From positions 120,243,132 through 120,307,131 of the forward strand of contig NC_079493.1 of NCBI RefSeq assembly GCF_030052815.1: DNA of 64,000 bases, read 5' to 3'. Under the pieces are notes generated by a model. It saw nothing but the letters and a program-made list of their open reading frames with translations. It ran no database searches and was not told where the DNA came from. Made by a program: the position numbers and the translations under genes. Positions 11,561 to 22,769 of the stretch are shown here, one piece after another. The stretch comes from Hevea brasiliensis (taxonomy: Eukaryota; Streptophyta; Magnoliopsida; Malpighiales; Euphorbiaceae). Numbering within the stretch: the stretch's first letter is position 1; each line of letters starts with the position of its first letter.

Positions 11561-12741
11561 GTGATGGTCTAATTAGAAGATGTATTCCTGAAGAGGAAAT
11601 CCAGAGTATTTTGCATCATTGCCATGCTTCTGATTATGGAGGACATTTTGGCATCTCTAAGACAGCTAGTAAAATTTTGCAAGCTGGTTTCTTTTGGCCA
11701 AATCTTTTTAAGGATGTGAGGAAATTTGTGTTGGATTGTGATAAATGTCAAAGGAGTGGAAATTTGTCAAAAGGAGATCAAATGCCCCTAAATAATATTC
11801 TTGAAGTGGAATTATTTGATGTTTGGGGAATAGATTTTATGGGGCCATTCCCTCCTTCATATGGTAATAGATACATCTTAGTTGGGGTTGACTATGTGTC
11901 AAAGTGGGTGGAAGCTATTGCAACTCCAACTAATGATGCTAGAGTGGTAGTAAAATTTTGAAAAATTTGTCTTGAAAGATTTGGAGCTCCTAGGGCTATA
12001 ATTAGTGATGGGGGTTCCCATTTTTGTAATAAGCAATTTGAGAGCTTAATGAGGAAGTATGGTGTAGTGCACAAGATAGCTACCCCATACCATCCTCAAA
12101 CTTCAGGACAAGTTGAAATTTCTAACAGAGATCTCAAGCATATTTTGGAGAAAAATGTGTACAATTCTAGTAAAGATTTGTCTATCAAACTAGATGATGC
12201 TTTATGGGCATATAGGATCGCCTACAAAACCCATATAGGAAATACTCCCTTTAGGTTGGTGTATGGTAATTCTTGTCATTTACCTGTGGAGCTAGAACAT
12301 AGAGCATATTGGGCCATTCAGACCTTGAATTTTGATCTTAAGCAAGCTGGTGAGAAAAGGTTGTTACAACTTAATGAGCTTGAGGAATTGAGGATTGATG
12401 CTTATGAAAGTGCCCGTATTTACAAAGAAAGAACTAAAGTTTGGCATGATAAGCATCTGAGGAAAAAGGAATTCAAAGAAGGTGATTCAGTTTTGTTGTT
12501 CAACTCAAGATTGAAATTGTTCCCTGGAAAACTCAAGTCAAGGTGGACTGGTCCATATAGAGTTTCTAAGGTTTTCCCTTATGGAGCAATAGAAATTTGG
12601 AGTGAAAAATCTGGGAATTTTAAGGTCAATGGGCATAGATTGAAGCATTACATAACTGGAGACCCAATACTAGGAGCAAGCTGTTACAAGCTCTCCAATC
12701 CCTCACCTCTTTTCAGCGAAATTCATGAAAAGTCCAGCTAA
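11561..12741 (+). pseudogene. pol: Athila-1 integrase, one frameshift in the catalytic core
   Basis: The HHCC zinc finger ([14 protein letters not shown], then CDKCQRSGN) and the first catalytic Asp ([15 protein letters not shown]) are in the frame ending at 11961. A shift near 11958-11975 separates these from ISDGGSHF (second Asp), [10 protein letters not shown] (Glu) and the C-terminal domain, open from 12049 to the stop at 12741 ([20 protein letters not shown]). No chromodomain follows, as expected for Athila. The stop codon at 12739-12741 ends pol. Confidence 0.87.
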
Positions 12742-13637
12742 GGACTATAAATTAGCCCTCTTGGGAGGCATCCCAAGTCCTTTTATTTTGCTTTTGTTGA
12801 TTTACTTTCATTTTCATTAATTTTGTTTTTATCTTAAATCTCCCCAAATTAAAATTTTGACATTGTTAAATCTTGTCCCTTGTAGATGTAATTCAATGAA
12901 GAAAGGCTGGTGAACTGTTGGGGAAGTAATTCTTAACTTGGAAAATTTTGTCCTTCAAAAGAACTGATAAGCTTTTGCTGCATAATCTGTGCAGGAGCTG
13001 CAATCTAGTTCATGCAGAGGAAAAATAAAATCTGCAGTAAAAAAAGGGTGTCTGCAGCAAATGGCTCATGTTTTTGATGAGGTTGGATGTATTTAAATGG
13101 AGGAAGGTTAGTGAACTGCTGAAAGCTGCAATCTGGTTATTGCAGAGGAAAAGTATCTTCTGTAGAATAGAAAAATAGAATCTGCAGCAGATCACTTGTG
13201 TTTTTGGTGAGGTTGGGTGGGTAATTTTCTAATATTTGTGCTTATAATGATATTATGGTGGTAAGTTGGTCATTTTTGCAGTTTTGAACTTCTTTGGGGT
13301 TATAGGATACAAGGTAGAAATGTTGCATTTTCTTGACAAATCTTGGAGATTTCATTTCTCATTTGTGGTTAGATGCAACTTCATGCAAATTTTATGGAGT
13401 TTTATGTGCTAAATGTTGATTTGCAGAATTTGAGTCAAAATGGCATAGCTCTCAAAGGTCTTTTATGTAGGATCCATTTTTACATGCTTGTGTGATGCAC
13501 TTTTTATGAACTTTGAATATATTGATGTGTTTTTGATGAAAATTTCTCATGGTTTGTGCTTCATAGAATTATATTTCATCATTCGGTATCTTTCACACTT
13601 GCAATCCATGTTCTATTGCATTCTTGATCTTGTTGAA
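12742..13637 (+). other. Athila-1 post-pol spacer without a gene
   Basis: The region is AT-rich with no convincing reading frame. It contains two diverged copies of a segment with CTGCAGCA and a GATGAGGTTGG or GGTGAGGTTGG ending (about 12980-13090 and 13130-13215). The first part (TCTCCCCAAATT, GTTGGGGAAG) is shared with Athila-2 at 32760-32870. Confidence 0.7.
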
Positions 13638-14490
13638 TTTGTGCATAAGCAACTGCATAGCTTATGCAATCCTGCATGACCAAAATTCTTGCCATTTTTC
13701 ACCTTTATTGCAAGTGCATAAGCAGAGTGCATAGCTTATGCAACTCTGCATAACCTCATTTTGTCAAATTTCATATCTGTCAAAACTTGCATAAGGTGAG
13801 TGCATGACTTATGCACATTTGCATAACTTCAAATCCTTCATTTTCTCTCTCTGCCGAAGTTTGCATAAGGAAGGTGCATAAGCTATGCACTTCTGCATAA
13901 CCAAAAATCCAAAGCTCCAATTCTGCCGAAGGTTGCATAAGCAGAGTGCATAACATATGAACTACGCATGACCGTAAACCAGAAAAAATCATTCTTCGAG
14001 GATGCATAAGGAAGGTGCATAAGTTATGCACCTCTGCATAACCAAGATCTCCAAAAAATCAATTTAGCCGAAGAGTGCATAAGCAGAGTGCATAGCCTAT
14101 GCACTACTGCATAACCAGAAATCAGAAAATCCCAAAAGTTGCCGAGACCTGCATAAGCAATGTGCATAGCCTATGCACTTCTGCATAACCAAAATTCTGA
14201 ATTTCAAAACCTACCGCAGAGTGCATAAGCAGAGTGCATAGCTTATGCACTTCTGCATGACCACCAACCAAAATTCAAAAAAATTGCCGCAGAGTGCATA
14301 AGCAGAGTGCATAGCTTATGCACATCTGCATGACCCAAGTTTCTGAAAAACCATTCTTGCCGAGAGATGCATAAGGGGAGTGCATAACTTATGCACTCCC
14401 GCATGACTTCGCTCCTCACCATTTCAGGGTCACCGAAACATGCATAAGGACAGTGCATAACCTATGCACTTGTGCATAAGCACTTTTCTG
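13638..14490 (+). repeat. 72-73 bp tandem array with a palindromic TGCATAAG core, about 12 copies
   Basis: Unit starts can be read near 13640, 13711, 13786, 13859, 13932, 14002, 14074, 14146, 14219, 14292, 14364 and 14436, a spacing of 70-75 bp. Each unit has TGCATAAG, a short spacer, then a near-palindrome such as GTGCATAGCTTATGCAC, then CTGCATAACC, and a variable 30-bp tail that often ends in GCCGA(A/G). The palindromic core is better conserved than the tail. The same unit occurs in the LTR U3 (5750-5995, 18775-19010) and in degenerate form at 16610-16840. Frames on the minus strand here are repeats of the array, not genes. Confidence 0.9.
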
Positions 14491-14758
14491 AAATATAAAT
14501 CCTTTTGAAACACGCACAGGTTATGCATAAATCATTTTCCCCTTATGCAGTCTCCTACAACCCGATTCAAATTCATTTTCAGCAAAGACCATTCCCACCA
14601 CCTCCACTTCCCGACTCTTGAACCCCACGACCGCCCTTCAACCTTCATTCTTTCCGGCATTCTCGCCGTCTCTCTCCCATCTTCTCCATCAGCGCTCTCA
14701 TCACGAAACCCTAAATCCCCCTACATTTTCATTTCCCCTATCTCTTCTCCAATCGACC

Positions 14759-16282
14759 ATGGATTCCCCTCCACATTCCCGCCCCGCCTCTCCTCTTGAA
14801 GTCTCTCCATTGTCTTCGATACATCCCCCTTCCAATCCTCCACCACAAACGACACCACCACCACCTCCATCAACAACATACAAACGCAAAATCCGATCCA
14901 AATCCGTGCGACCCATGTCCTCTGCTCCTCCTCTGTCCAAACGCAAAGACCCACCCACCCCATTTTCGGAGCCACCTCCTAAAAAGCCAAAAGCTCCAGC
15001 CTCTACACCTTCTTCCAAAGAAAAGACAATTTCAGAACCCCATTTGTCTCAAAGCTACCAGCCTCTCACGATACAATTCAAAAGCCGCTTTCAAAAGACT
15101 CAAAGATAGAAGGGTACAACCTACTAGGTATATATCTGTTGATGCTCTACAATCTATGGGTTTATTTGATAATGTAGTTGCATTTCTTGACGGTATGGGT
15201 TGGATGTAATTTGTGCATAAGCAAGAGGTAGTTTATCCAATTCTAGTTTTGGAGTTTATTTCTTCATTCTCTGCTACCCTCAACTTGCATGATGTAGACC
15301 ATAAGCCAATTATGACATTTAGATGCTTGGGGCAAAATAGAGAGCTGTCATTGGATCAATTTCATAGCATTTTGGTTTTGCAATTGATGGGTTCTTTAGA
15401 GTGCCACATACTGGAGTAGAGGTAGCCAATAAGGGCATCTGGAATCCTGCCCAATTTTGGAGAATCATAACAAACCAACCTCAAACCTTCTCTGCTGGTA
15501 GGTCCAAAACATCCCAAATCCTTGACCCTGCACTTAGGTTTATTCATAGGCTGATGGCTAGCACCATATTGGGCAGAGGGACTAGTTCTGGTGCTGTGGG
15601 CAAATCTGAACTATTTATGTTATGGTGTGCATTTCACAAAGTTAAGGTGTCTCCAGGTTACTTCTTTTGCGAACATGTGCTGCATATTGCCACCAAATCC
15701 ATTGGTGACATTGTTTTGGGTGGGCTCATTACTGTCATAGCCAAGCATTTTGGCTTTAATCCTGCAGAGCACTCAATCCCAGCACTTGAGGACACTTCCT
15801 ATTTTGATACTGCACACTTAACCAAAACAGGGTTTCATTTATCATATTTTGATGATATCGCCACCTGCAGTGGCCAGAGCCTATTGCACAACCGAAACCC
15901 AACCTTTCACACCGGTCCCACAAGACCCTACTACCCTACCCCACCCCCTCAGCCTACTCAGGACACTCCAGCTACCTCTGCTCAGCCCATTCCTCCTACA
16001 GCTGAACCTACCTCATCCACAGCACCTCCTCCATTCAACACTAAAGCCTTATTCACCTACCTCGACAGGCTTAGTGATGATATCTACTTTGTGGATAGGA
16101 AGCTTGACAGTGGTCTTGATACACTAAAGGATCGTCATGATCAACTATTTGACCTTGTCATGGAAACCAGGGACAAACAGAAAGAACTGAAGGAGATGGT
16201 GAAGCAACTCATGATGTTTCTGGGCATGCCACCCCCACCTCCATCACCTCCTCCTGCACCATCATTTCGACGACAACAGTGA
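14759..16282 (+). pseudogene. Extra ORF downstream of Athila-1 pol, Athila ORF-1 / plant transposon protein-like
   Basis: The reading starts at ATG 14759-14761 with a Pro/Ser-rich N terminus containing basic clusters (KRKIRSKS, PPKKPKAP), possibly nuclear-localising. It shifts frame near 15075-15095, continues with RYISVDALQSMGLFDNVVAFLDG, meets TAA at 15207-15209, and shifts again near 15395. The frame to 16282 has WNPAQFWRIITNQ, the block ending LRFIHRLMASTILGRG, then ELFMLWCAFHKVKVSPGYFF, a Pro-rich stretch and a C-terminal helix with charged heptads before a final poly-Pro. The Leu-His-Arg-Leu / Phe-Gly-Arg-Gly-like block resembles the family known as Athila ORF-1 or putative plant transposon protein, whose role is unknown. 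It occupies the env-like position, but I see no signal peptide or membrane span. Confidence 0.65.
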
Positions 16283-18517
16283 CCACTTACTTAGCAACAT
16301 CCTTGGACAAAGGAAAAACAATAGACATAGATTAGTGTTTAGTTTACTTTTGTTCAATCTTGTAGGACCTTTTCTTTGTAAATATGTTCAAACATTTATA
16401 CTTTGTTTTGGATTTTGTTGCTTTGTTCTGAATTAGTTTCTTTTAAATTCTGTTTCTTTTGAAGTTTTATTGAATAGCTATTACATTAGTCCTCTTTGAT
16501 TTTTATTGCACTTATTGCCTTTTTGTACATATTTGCCCATACTGCCTATATTTCCATACTTTTCTTGCTGGTTGTACATTTCCCCTTGCCAATTCCCTGC
16601 AGTTTTGTATACACTGCATGACTATGAATTTCCTCATGCATAACCTTTGCATAGCTTTGTGCAACTCTTTACGCTACTTGCAGAATCACAGTTGTATTTC
16701 CCTTATGCAACTGTCCTGCATAGCCTATGCAACATCTATTGCCTCTTATGCAGCACCGCATGGCTTATGCACCTTACCTATGCACATGTTCTGGACAGCA
16801 CTTAACTCTGCATAACCTGTGCAGCCTCTTATGCATCCCTTTAACTTGAATTCTCATACCAGGTAACTCTATCTTTTTGTTCTTATTTTTACAATTCCTG
16901 GTCAATATTATTTGCTTTGAGTTTTGGATATCTACTGTTTGAGACATTGAGGACAATGTCTAATTTTGAGTTTGGGGGTGCACATTTTGATTTTTAGCTT
17001 TATTTTTCACATTAAGAGTATAAGAGCATCTCATCCCATTTCATTTACATATATTGTAAATATTTTACATATACATCCATACATACATATTCATTACACA
17101 TTTACACACACATTATACATCACTTAGAAATTGTACAAATTGCATACAAATAGGCTTCCTCCATTTAGTTCATGTATTACTCATTTTAGGAATCATACAC
17201 CATGCATTAAAATCTTTTGCCAAATCCCTTGAGTATTGAAAATGTGCCTATGAAAGTGATTTGACTCACCTTTTAGTTGGGTTTGTGGATTGAAAGTTTC
17301 CTAAAAGGTGCAAGGTTTTGAAGTGTCTATCCCTTGCCTATATCTTCTTAGCCAAAAAGCCACCCAACTAGTCATTTGGAGATGGAAGTGTTTAGAGGGA
17401 ATTATTGGATATAAGGTAGTCAAATGATGTCTCACCAATCCTAGAACAAATTTTCTAAACCTTTCAAGGCGAAATACCAGCTTGTACTTGAAAAGAGAGA
17501 TGATTAGGCATTCTTTGATTTAAACCTTCTCATTTTAAACCTTTGGCCCTTTTTCCCAACTAAAATTTATCCTTGCAAACCCCTTTGAGCCTTTTTGTCC
17601 CTAATTTTTCTTGAAACCCTTATTACTACCTAGCCAATGAACCAAACACTCCAACCCTTTTCATGAGAATAATTATTCATAATATTAGGTACATAAAAAA
17701 AAAAATACAATAAAAGGGAGAAGAAATACTTGTCACCTTGTAAAAGTGCTAGTATATGTGCTTTTCACTATTGCCATTCAAAATGAAAGAAATCCACCCA
17801 AAGTATCAAAAGAAATGAGTTTGGGGGTGGCAATTTTAGGGACAATCATCAAAAGAAAATACAAAATACAAGTTAAAGTATCAAAATGTCCCTCCATTTT
17901 TATGTGTTTTGTAAACTATGCTAGCACTTGACAATTCTCATTGTGTATTCTTCTCTCCCATATATATAAAAAAATACATATATATATATAATAAAGTGTA
18001 CCTTATGTTTAAAAATTGAAAATATTCTCATGCTTTGAATACTTTTTACCCATCTTTCTTCTTAGCCTCATTTTAAACCCCATGGCCTCATTACATCCCT
18101 AAAAAGACCTTTGATCTCTTGATAGTACTTGCTACATTAGTGGAGATAGGAGTAGGGAATTTGCCTATGGGATTGGAAAACTATTCATCTATTCATTCAA
18201 TTCTATCATTCCATGTTGAGATACTTTGGTTATCAATTGTCCTAGAATTCCTTTTGAGCATGACTCTCTCTTTTGATTAGTTGGTTTGGGGATTTGAATG
18301 ATAATTGACTTGATGGCTAAGCGGTGAAAGCTTGGATAAGCATTAAATTCTTTGCATTTTGAAGGATGGGTATATGGATTGTTGGTATGGCTAAAGGTGT
18401 GTTAAGTTACCTTAATGAGTGATTTTCATAACTCTTTGGATAAGGCACCCTTAAAAACTTTGCACCACATTTTAAAGTTTGCTTGAGGACAAGCAAAAGC
18501 TTGAGTTTGGAGGTATT
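16283..18517 (+). other. Athila-1 3' untranslated region, no gene
   Basis: The region holds degenerate TGCATAAG palindromes (16610-16840), an AT microsatellite (about 17960-17992) and three copies of a G-rich motif: GAGTTTGGGGGTG near 16969, GAGTTTGGGGGTGG near 17818, and GAGTTTGGAGGTATT ending at 18517. The last is the working purine tract. GAGGACAA precedes the first and last copies. I see no open frame of note. Confidence 0.7.
18503..18517 (+). other. Athila-1 polypurine tract
   Basis: GAGTTTGGAGGTATT directly precedes the 3' LTR at 18518. It is the expected priming site for plus-strand DNA, although interrupted by thymines. Confidence 0.6.
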
Positions 18518-20126
18518 TGATGCATACATTTTGCATAATCATTTAGGTTTAATTTCATAACCATTTTTATTTGATTATTAGTCATTTTTAGCTAATTTTA
18601 TTAGTTAATTAGTTAGTTTTTCATAATTGTCGATTTTGGATTAATTTGTAATTTTTACTTTGTTTTGTAGGAAAAATGGTGTTTTTGAAGGACTAAAGAG
18701 AATTTTGCCATTGAGGAGTGTCTTCTACAGCAAAAAAGATGCCAAAAACAAGTTTTCAAGCTGAAATATGCATAGACCAAATCGTGCATAACTTGCGCAT
18801 AAGCTATGCGATTACGCATAAGGAGGAAGAACACTGTTCCAGAACCAGCCGAAATGTGCATAAGGAGACTGCATAGCTTATGCACATTCTCACCTCCCTT
18901 ATGCAGATTCACGAAATTGTGCATAACCTATGCACCAAGTCATGCAGCTTCGCATAAGTGACCCAGAACCAGCCGAAAACTGCATAAGGGACTGCATAAC
19001 TTATGCAGTCCCATAAAGAGATCATTAATGAGCTGGCAGAAGATTCCCTTAATGTATTCCTCCTAGAACATACTATTTTAGGGCTCCATGTCAGAAAAAT
19101 GCTATATATAGTCCCATTTTCTCAAGAAAGGAAGGAGGAGGCAAGGAGCAAAAAAAGAAAGGAGGAGGCTAAGCAGAATTTGAAGAGTCATTTCCACCTT
19201 CCACACCATTTTCAACTAAGATTTGCAGATTTCTTTCTTTCTTTACACTTTTCTACATTTCTAGTGTTTAATTCCTTACTTCTTAGCTTAGATTAAAGCT
19301 TTATTTCCATTTAAACTCATCATATCTTGTAAGCATTATTGATAGTGAGTAGTTTACTTTTGATTCTGGAGTAAGGGTTGTAATATTTGAGATATTTGTG
19401 GATTTTGATTGGATAATCCATATTTTGTGGCCTTAATGAGTTTTATTCATTTCTTGTAAGCTTAATGACATGCTTAATGTAGGATCCCATTGAGTAATGT
19501 TCTTAATCCATGGTTGAAGCACCGAAAGGAGAAGGCCTTGTGATAGATAATCAGGAAATTGGACTTAATTAACTTAGACCTAGAAATAGGCTAAGGATTA
19601 AGAGGATTCACAGATTAATTAAGGAACTTAATGGGTCTTAATTAATTCTAACTCCACGAAAGTAGGATTAGTTTGATTAAGGCACTCTTTGTCTCACCCG
19701 AAAGGGAATTCAAAGGATTTAAGAATTAATCTCCTTAAAACTCATAAGTTTCATAAGATTGGACAACCAATTTAAAATCCCAAAATAGCTCGAATATGAA
19801 ATCCCGAACTCCGGAATCAGCTTTTTACCATTGTTAATTTCTAATCGAATTTAATCATTTGCCAATTTAAATATTGCCATATTTGAACTTGCTTATTTCT
19901 ATTTGATGCAATTTTAGTTTAATTACTACATTGTTGAATAGAATATTAATTTTGCACATTTAGATTTCATACTCCATTACCCATTAATTCATCATTTTAA
20001 TCTCATAAATACTTCAATTTAGTCAACTTTTATATCGAAAATTCAATCATTAACATAACTCCTCGTGGGATCGATATTTTTCTATACTACTTGTACGACC
20101 CGTGCACTTGCGGTTGGGACGCATCA
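18518..20126 (+). repeat. Athila-1 3' LTR
   Basis: This is the paired copy of 5505-7112, with TATA at 19103-19110. Differences from the 5' LTR include scattered substitutions and clusters in which one copy has CTG or CAG and the other CG (for example CAAACTGTGC against CAAATCGTGC near 18780). It ends GACGCATCA, followed by GTTAG. Confidence 0.93.
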
Positions 20127-20131
20127 GTTAG
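20127..20131 (+). repeat. Right target-site duplication GTTAG of Athila-1
   Basis: It matches 5500-5504. The solo-LTR sequence resumes right after it. Confidence 0.93.
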
Positions 20132-20462
20132 TGAACTAAAATTTGAAGAAATGCATAAATGGCATGTTTAACCTATTGTGACATGAATTAGTGGTCAATT
20201 ATGACCAAATAAGTTGTGTGGGAATGGTGGAAAATTTAGCTAAATTCGTAGGTCAATGGTCATGCTGCTGGCAGCATGACCAAACCTACTTTGAAGGACC
20301 AAAACTCAAATTTTACAAGCCTAATGGATATGCCACCAATTGGAGATGAAAATAGACATAAAAGAGCACAACTTTCATTAAGGAACCATGACCAAAAACT
20401 GACCAAAAGTTGGTGAAACAATTGACCAAAGTGAGTTGATAGCAGGCTGCCCTGCACCAAAC

Positions 20463-20495
20463 TGACCAAATGAACAGTAACTGTTCATTTGGTCA
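20463..20495 (+). repeat. 33-bp perfect palindrome in the solo LTR
   Basis: The arms TGACCAAATGAACAGT and its exact complement flank a single central A. Near-copies lie in the T1 LTR (about 24222-24254, one arm mismatch) and in the T3 LTRs (about 34103 and 42286, centre decayed). It is followed in each case by CATAA and a series of related modules. Confidence 0.85.
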
Positions 20496-22657
20496 TAACT
20501 CGAGCTAGGTAGGTCAAATTGACCTGAAATTTTACCATCAATTAGATATGATATAGACCTAAAACTTTCATGAAGAACACCAACCCAAATTAGGCCATTA
20601 ACCCTTTCAAAATCATTGAGCAAAATTAAATTACTGTACTGCAACTCTGCAGATTTTCAGTTGAGCAGCAATGTTTGGATAGCTATAACTCCCTCTAGAA
20701 AACTTGGATTTAGGCGATTCTTGAACCGATGGAAACGTAAGACATAGTACAACATTTCATATGAAGAAAGTGAGACCAAATTATGAACTTAACTTGATCA
20801 AATTATTAACCAAAGTTGGACCAAAAATCTGCCAGCACCAAAATCTCAGTATGAACTGTACACGTGAACAGTAAACTTATTTTGGCCATAACTTGAGCTA
20901 CAAAACTCCGATTGAGATGATCCAAAAATGAGAATACACTTAAGACAATAAGAAACATTTTCTATGAAGGAAGTTTTGTCAAATTCCAACAGTAGATCGA
21001 CCAATGGAACAGTGCAACTTCGGAGAACCAAAACCGAAAATTGGCAATTTTGCCAAAATGACCTAAGCTTTAAACAAATGACCAAAACCAACAAGTTTGG
21101 TGACCAAAATGTGGTATGTGGGTGAAGTTGGAGTTCCCATACCTATTAATCCTTAGAAAGTCAATTATTTGACTTAAATAGTGCAGTGAATAGTAACGCG
21201 AAACACAAAATTTCGAGAACGTCGAATTTAACACGTTAGAAATAGGTAAATGCGAAGTTAAAATTCATTTTGAGATTTATGCTAAGTTCTAGTACTGAAA
21301 CATTGTCAAATTTTGTGTTTCAGTTGAAAAGAATATCGGGAAGGAACCCGAGGAAACGAGTCGAGGCTAAGGGACGACTCGCTTGAGGTTTGTGCACAAT
21401 AAACCCTATTTAAGCATTTTATCCTTGAAAAATTGATTTATTACGCATTATGAATTTATGAACTTTTGTGTTGCCACCTTGCGATCAAATTGTAACTTTG
21501 GAAATGGATTGATTTTTGTATGCAATATTTGAATGAAATGTTTGAAATGAATTTTTGATTCACACTTAGCATGACAGTTACTTATTATTCCTCCTCCATT
21601 TATGGGGTTGAGATCGTTTATTTTCCTCCCTCTCTGGCTTGCCAGTTGAGGTTGTAGATCGGATGAGTACTCATTAGCTAGCTAGCCACCTCCCTCATTG
21701 GTTTCGATTAATGGGGTTGAGATTGCTTTGTCGTGGTGTACAACACGGCATTGATCGGAAATTTTGTGTCATGGCTTAAGTTGTGTACGACTTTGGCAAC
21801 ACTGTGTTTATGCAATTGTTTGACTAAACTGTTGTTTAATATATTATTTGACAAATGAGTTGTTATGAGCTTGATATTTGTGAAATGTGATTGTGAAGTA
21901 TTCAAATTATGTTTCATCAATAAATGATTTATGTATCACATTTTAAATCTTTATTGTGCACCACTTGAGTATGTTTATACTCGTGATAGTTTAATTCTTA
22001 TCGCGAGATAAAAGCAAGGAGAAAGCAGCAGAGTGAGCTGCGGAATTGACAAGATCTTTTTGATCCCTTTTTGTACGGGTATTATTTTATACCCTTATGG
22101 TTATTTTGATGTAAATACTGTAATGTCATAAGTATCAATGTAAATTGAGCAGTTGTAAATAAACTATAATAATATTATTTTAGATTTTCTTCTGTAAATT
22201 TAATATTTGTACATATGGATTTTCTGCCTTATGTTTTGTGAATGGAATTATTGAACCTACTGAGTTGACAAATTTGACTTGGATTGTGAAACTGTTTTGA
22301 AATGGATTGACTTGAGTTGAATTGTGAATTATTGGAGGTTGGGAGTTGTAAAATAGTTTTGGAAGTGCTTTTTACAGGTATTTGAAGAACTGGTTTCTCA
22401 AAATACAGAGGGAACTCTGTCAAAATTTTTATAAAATTTGCGACAAAATTTGAATGGACAAAAATTTTTACTAGTATTTAAACTTTGAATAAATGGTTTT
22501 TAATTCTTACCAAAATGCTCACCACTTCCAAAATGTAAGAAAATTGTTTTAAAATCCCTTGTAGGGTACTTAATGAGTTATCGGTAGGTGAAGTTCGGTA
22601 GTTCATTAAGTATTCTATGGGAGCATGCTATGCCTTACGGAGGGGTAAGGTGTGACA

Positions 22658-22662
22658 ACAAC
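22658..22662 (+). repeat. Right target-site duplication ACAAC of the solo LTR
   Basis: It matches 4356-4360 and is followed by the remainder of the T1 chromodomain coding sequence. Confidence 0.9.
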
Positions 22663-22758
22663 ACCGAGGAGGCAACTTGGGAAAGTGAAGAGACGATGAG
22701 GCAACAGTTCCCTCAACTGTTTGCATCAGGTAAATTTCGAGGACGAAATTTAAATTAG
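22663..22758 (+). pseudogene. pol: T1 chromodomain-type C-terminal tail and stop
   Basis: The frame reads TEEATWESEETMRQQFPQLF and ends at TAG 22756-22758. It continues LWRHHN at 4343-4360 without loss once the insertion is removed. The EEATWE...MR..PQLF pattern is the usual end of Tekay-like integrases and matches the intact T3 version at 40980-41064. It would target insertion through chromatin binding in an active element. Confidence 0.9.
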
Positions 22759-22769
22759 AGGGGAAGAGT
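22757..22769 (+). other. T1 polypurine tract
   Basis: AGAGGGGAAGAG, overlapping the pol stop codon, ends directly before the LTR start TGTAACACC at 22770. Confidence 0.75.

Larger units (their letters stand above)
5505..20126 (+). mobile_element. Athila-like Ty3/gypsy element, structurally complete (Athila-1)
   Basis: The element is 14.6 kb with two LTRs of 1608 and 1609 bp, a tRNA-Asp primer binding site, gag-pol, a long 3' region with an extra ORF, a purine tract and a perfect 5-bp target duplication. The polymerase sequence (GGMTVVKNENNELIPTR, DYRKLNVATRKDHF, FMDD) is of the Athila type. The LTRs differ by only a limited number of substitutions, plus clusters of indels, so insertion should be recent. 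Yet gag and pol contain many frameshifts, concentrated in patches; see the finding on CHG-associated indels. It lies in the same orientation as the LTR it interrupts. Confidence 0.92.
4361..22657 (+). mobile_element. Solo LTR of the T3-type Tekay family, split by Athila-1
   Basis: The sequence 4361-5504 plus 20132-22657 (about 3.67 kb) matches the LTRs at 32929-36287 and 41121-44476 from end to end: start TGTAACACC and CGTTTGCATAGCC, the same series of repeated modules in the middle, end AAGGTGTGACA. No primer binding site or internal region follows, and both ends are flanked by ACAAC, so this is a solo LTR left by LTR-LTR recombination. It contains several hundred bp not seen in the T3 LTRs. 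The intervening 5505-20126 is a later insertion. I see no gene in the LTR portions themselves. Confidence 0.88.

Noticed and set aside
13780..14458. Minus-strand frames with repeated MHNLCTFLMH-like peptides
   Set aside because: These are translations of the tandem palindromic array. There is no start context or homology.
13638..14490. Regularly spaced array considered as CRISPR
   Set aside because: Repeats and tails both vary, the unit is a 72-73 bp tandem repeat with a palindromic core, no cas genes are present, and the context is a plant retrotransposon.
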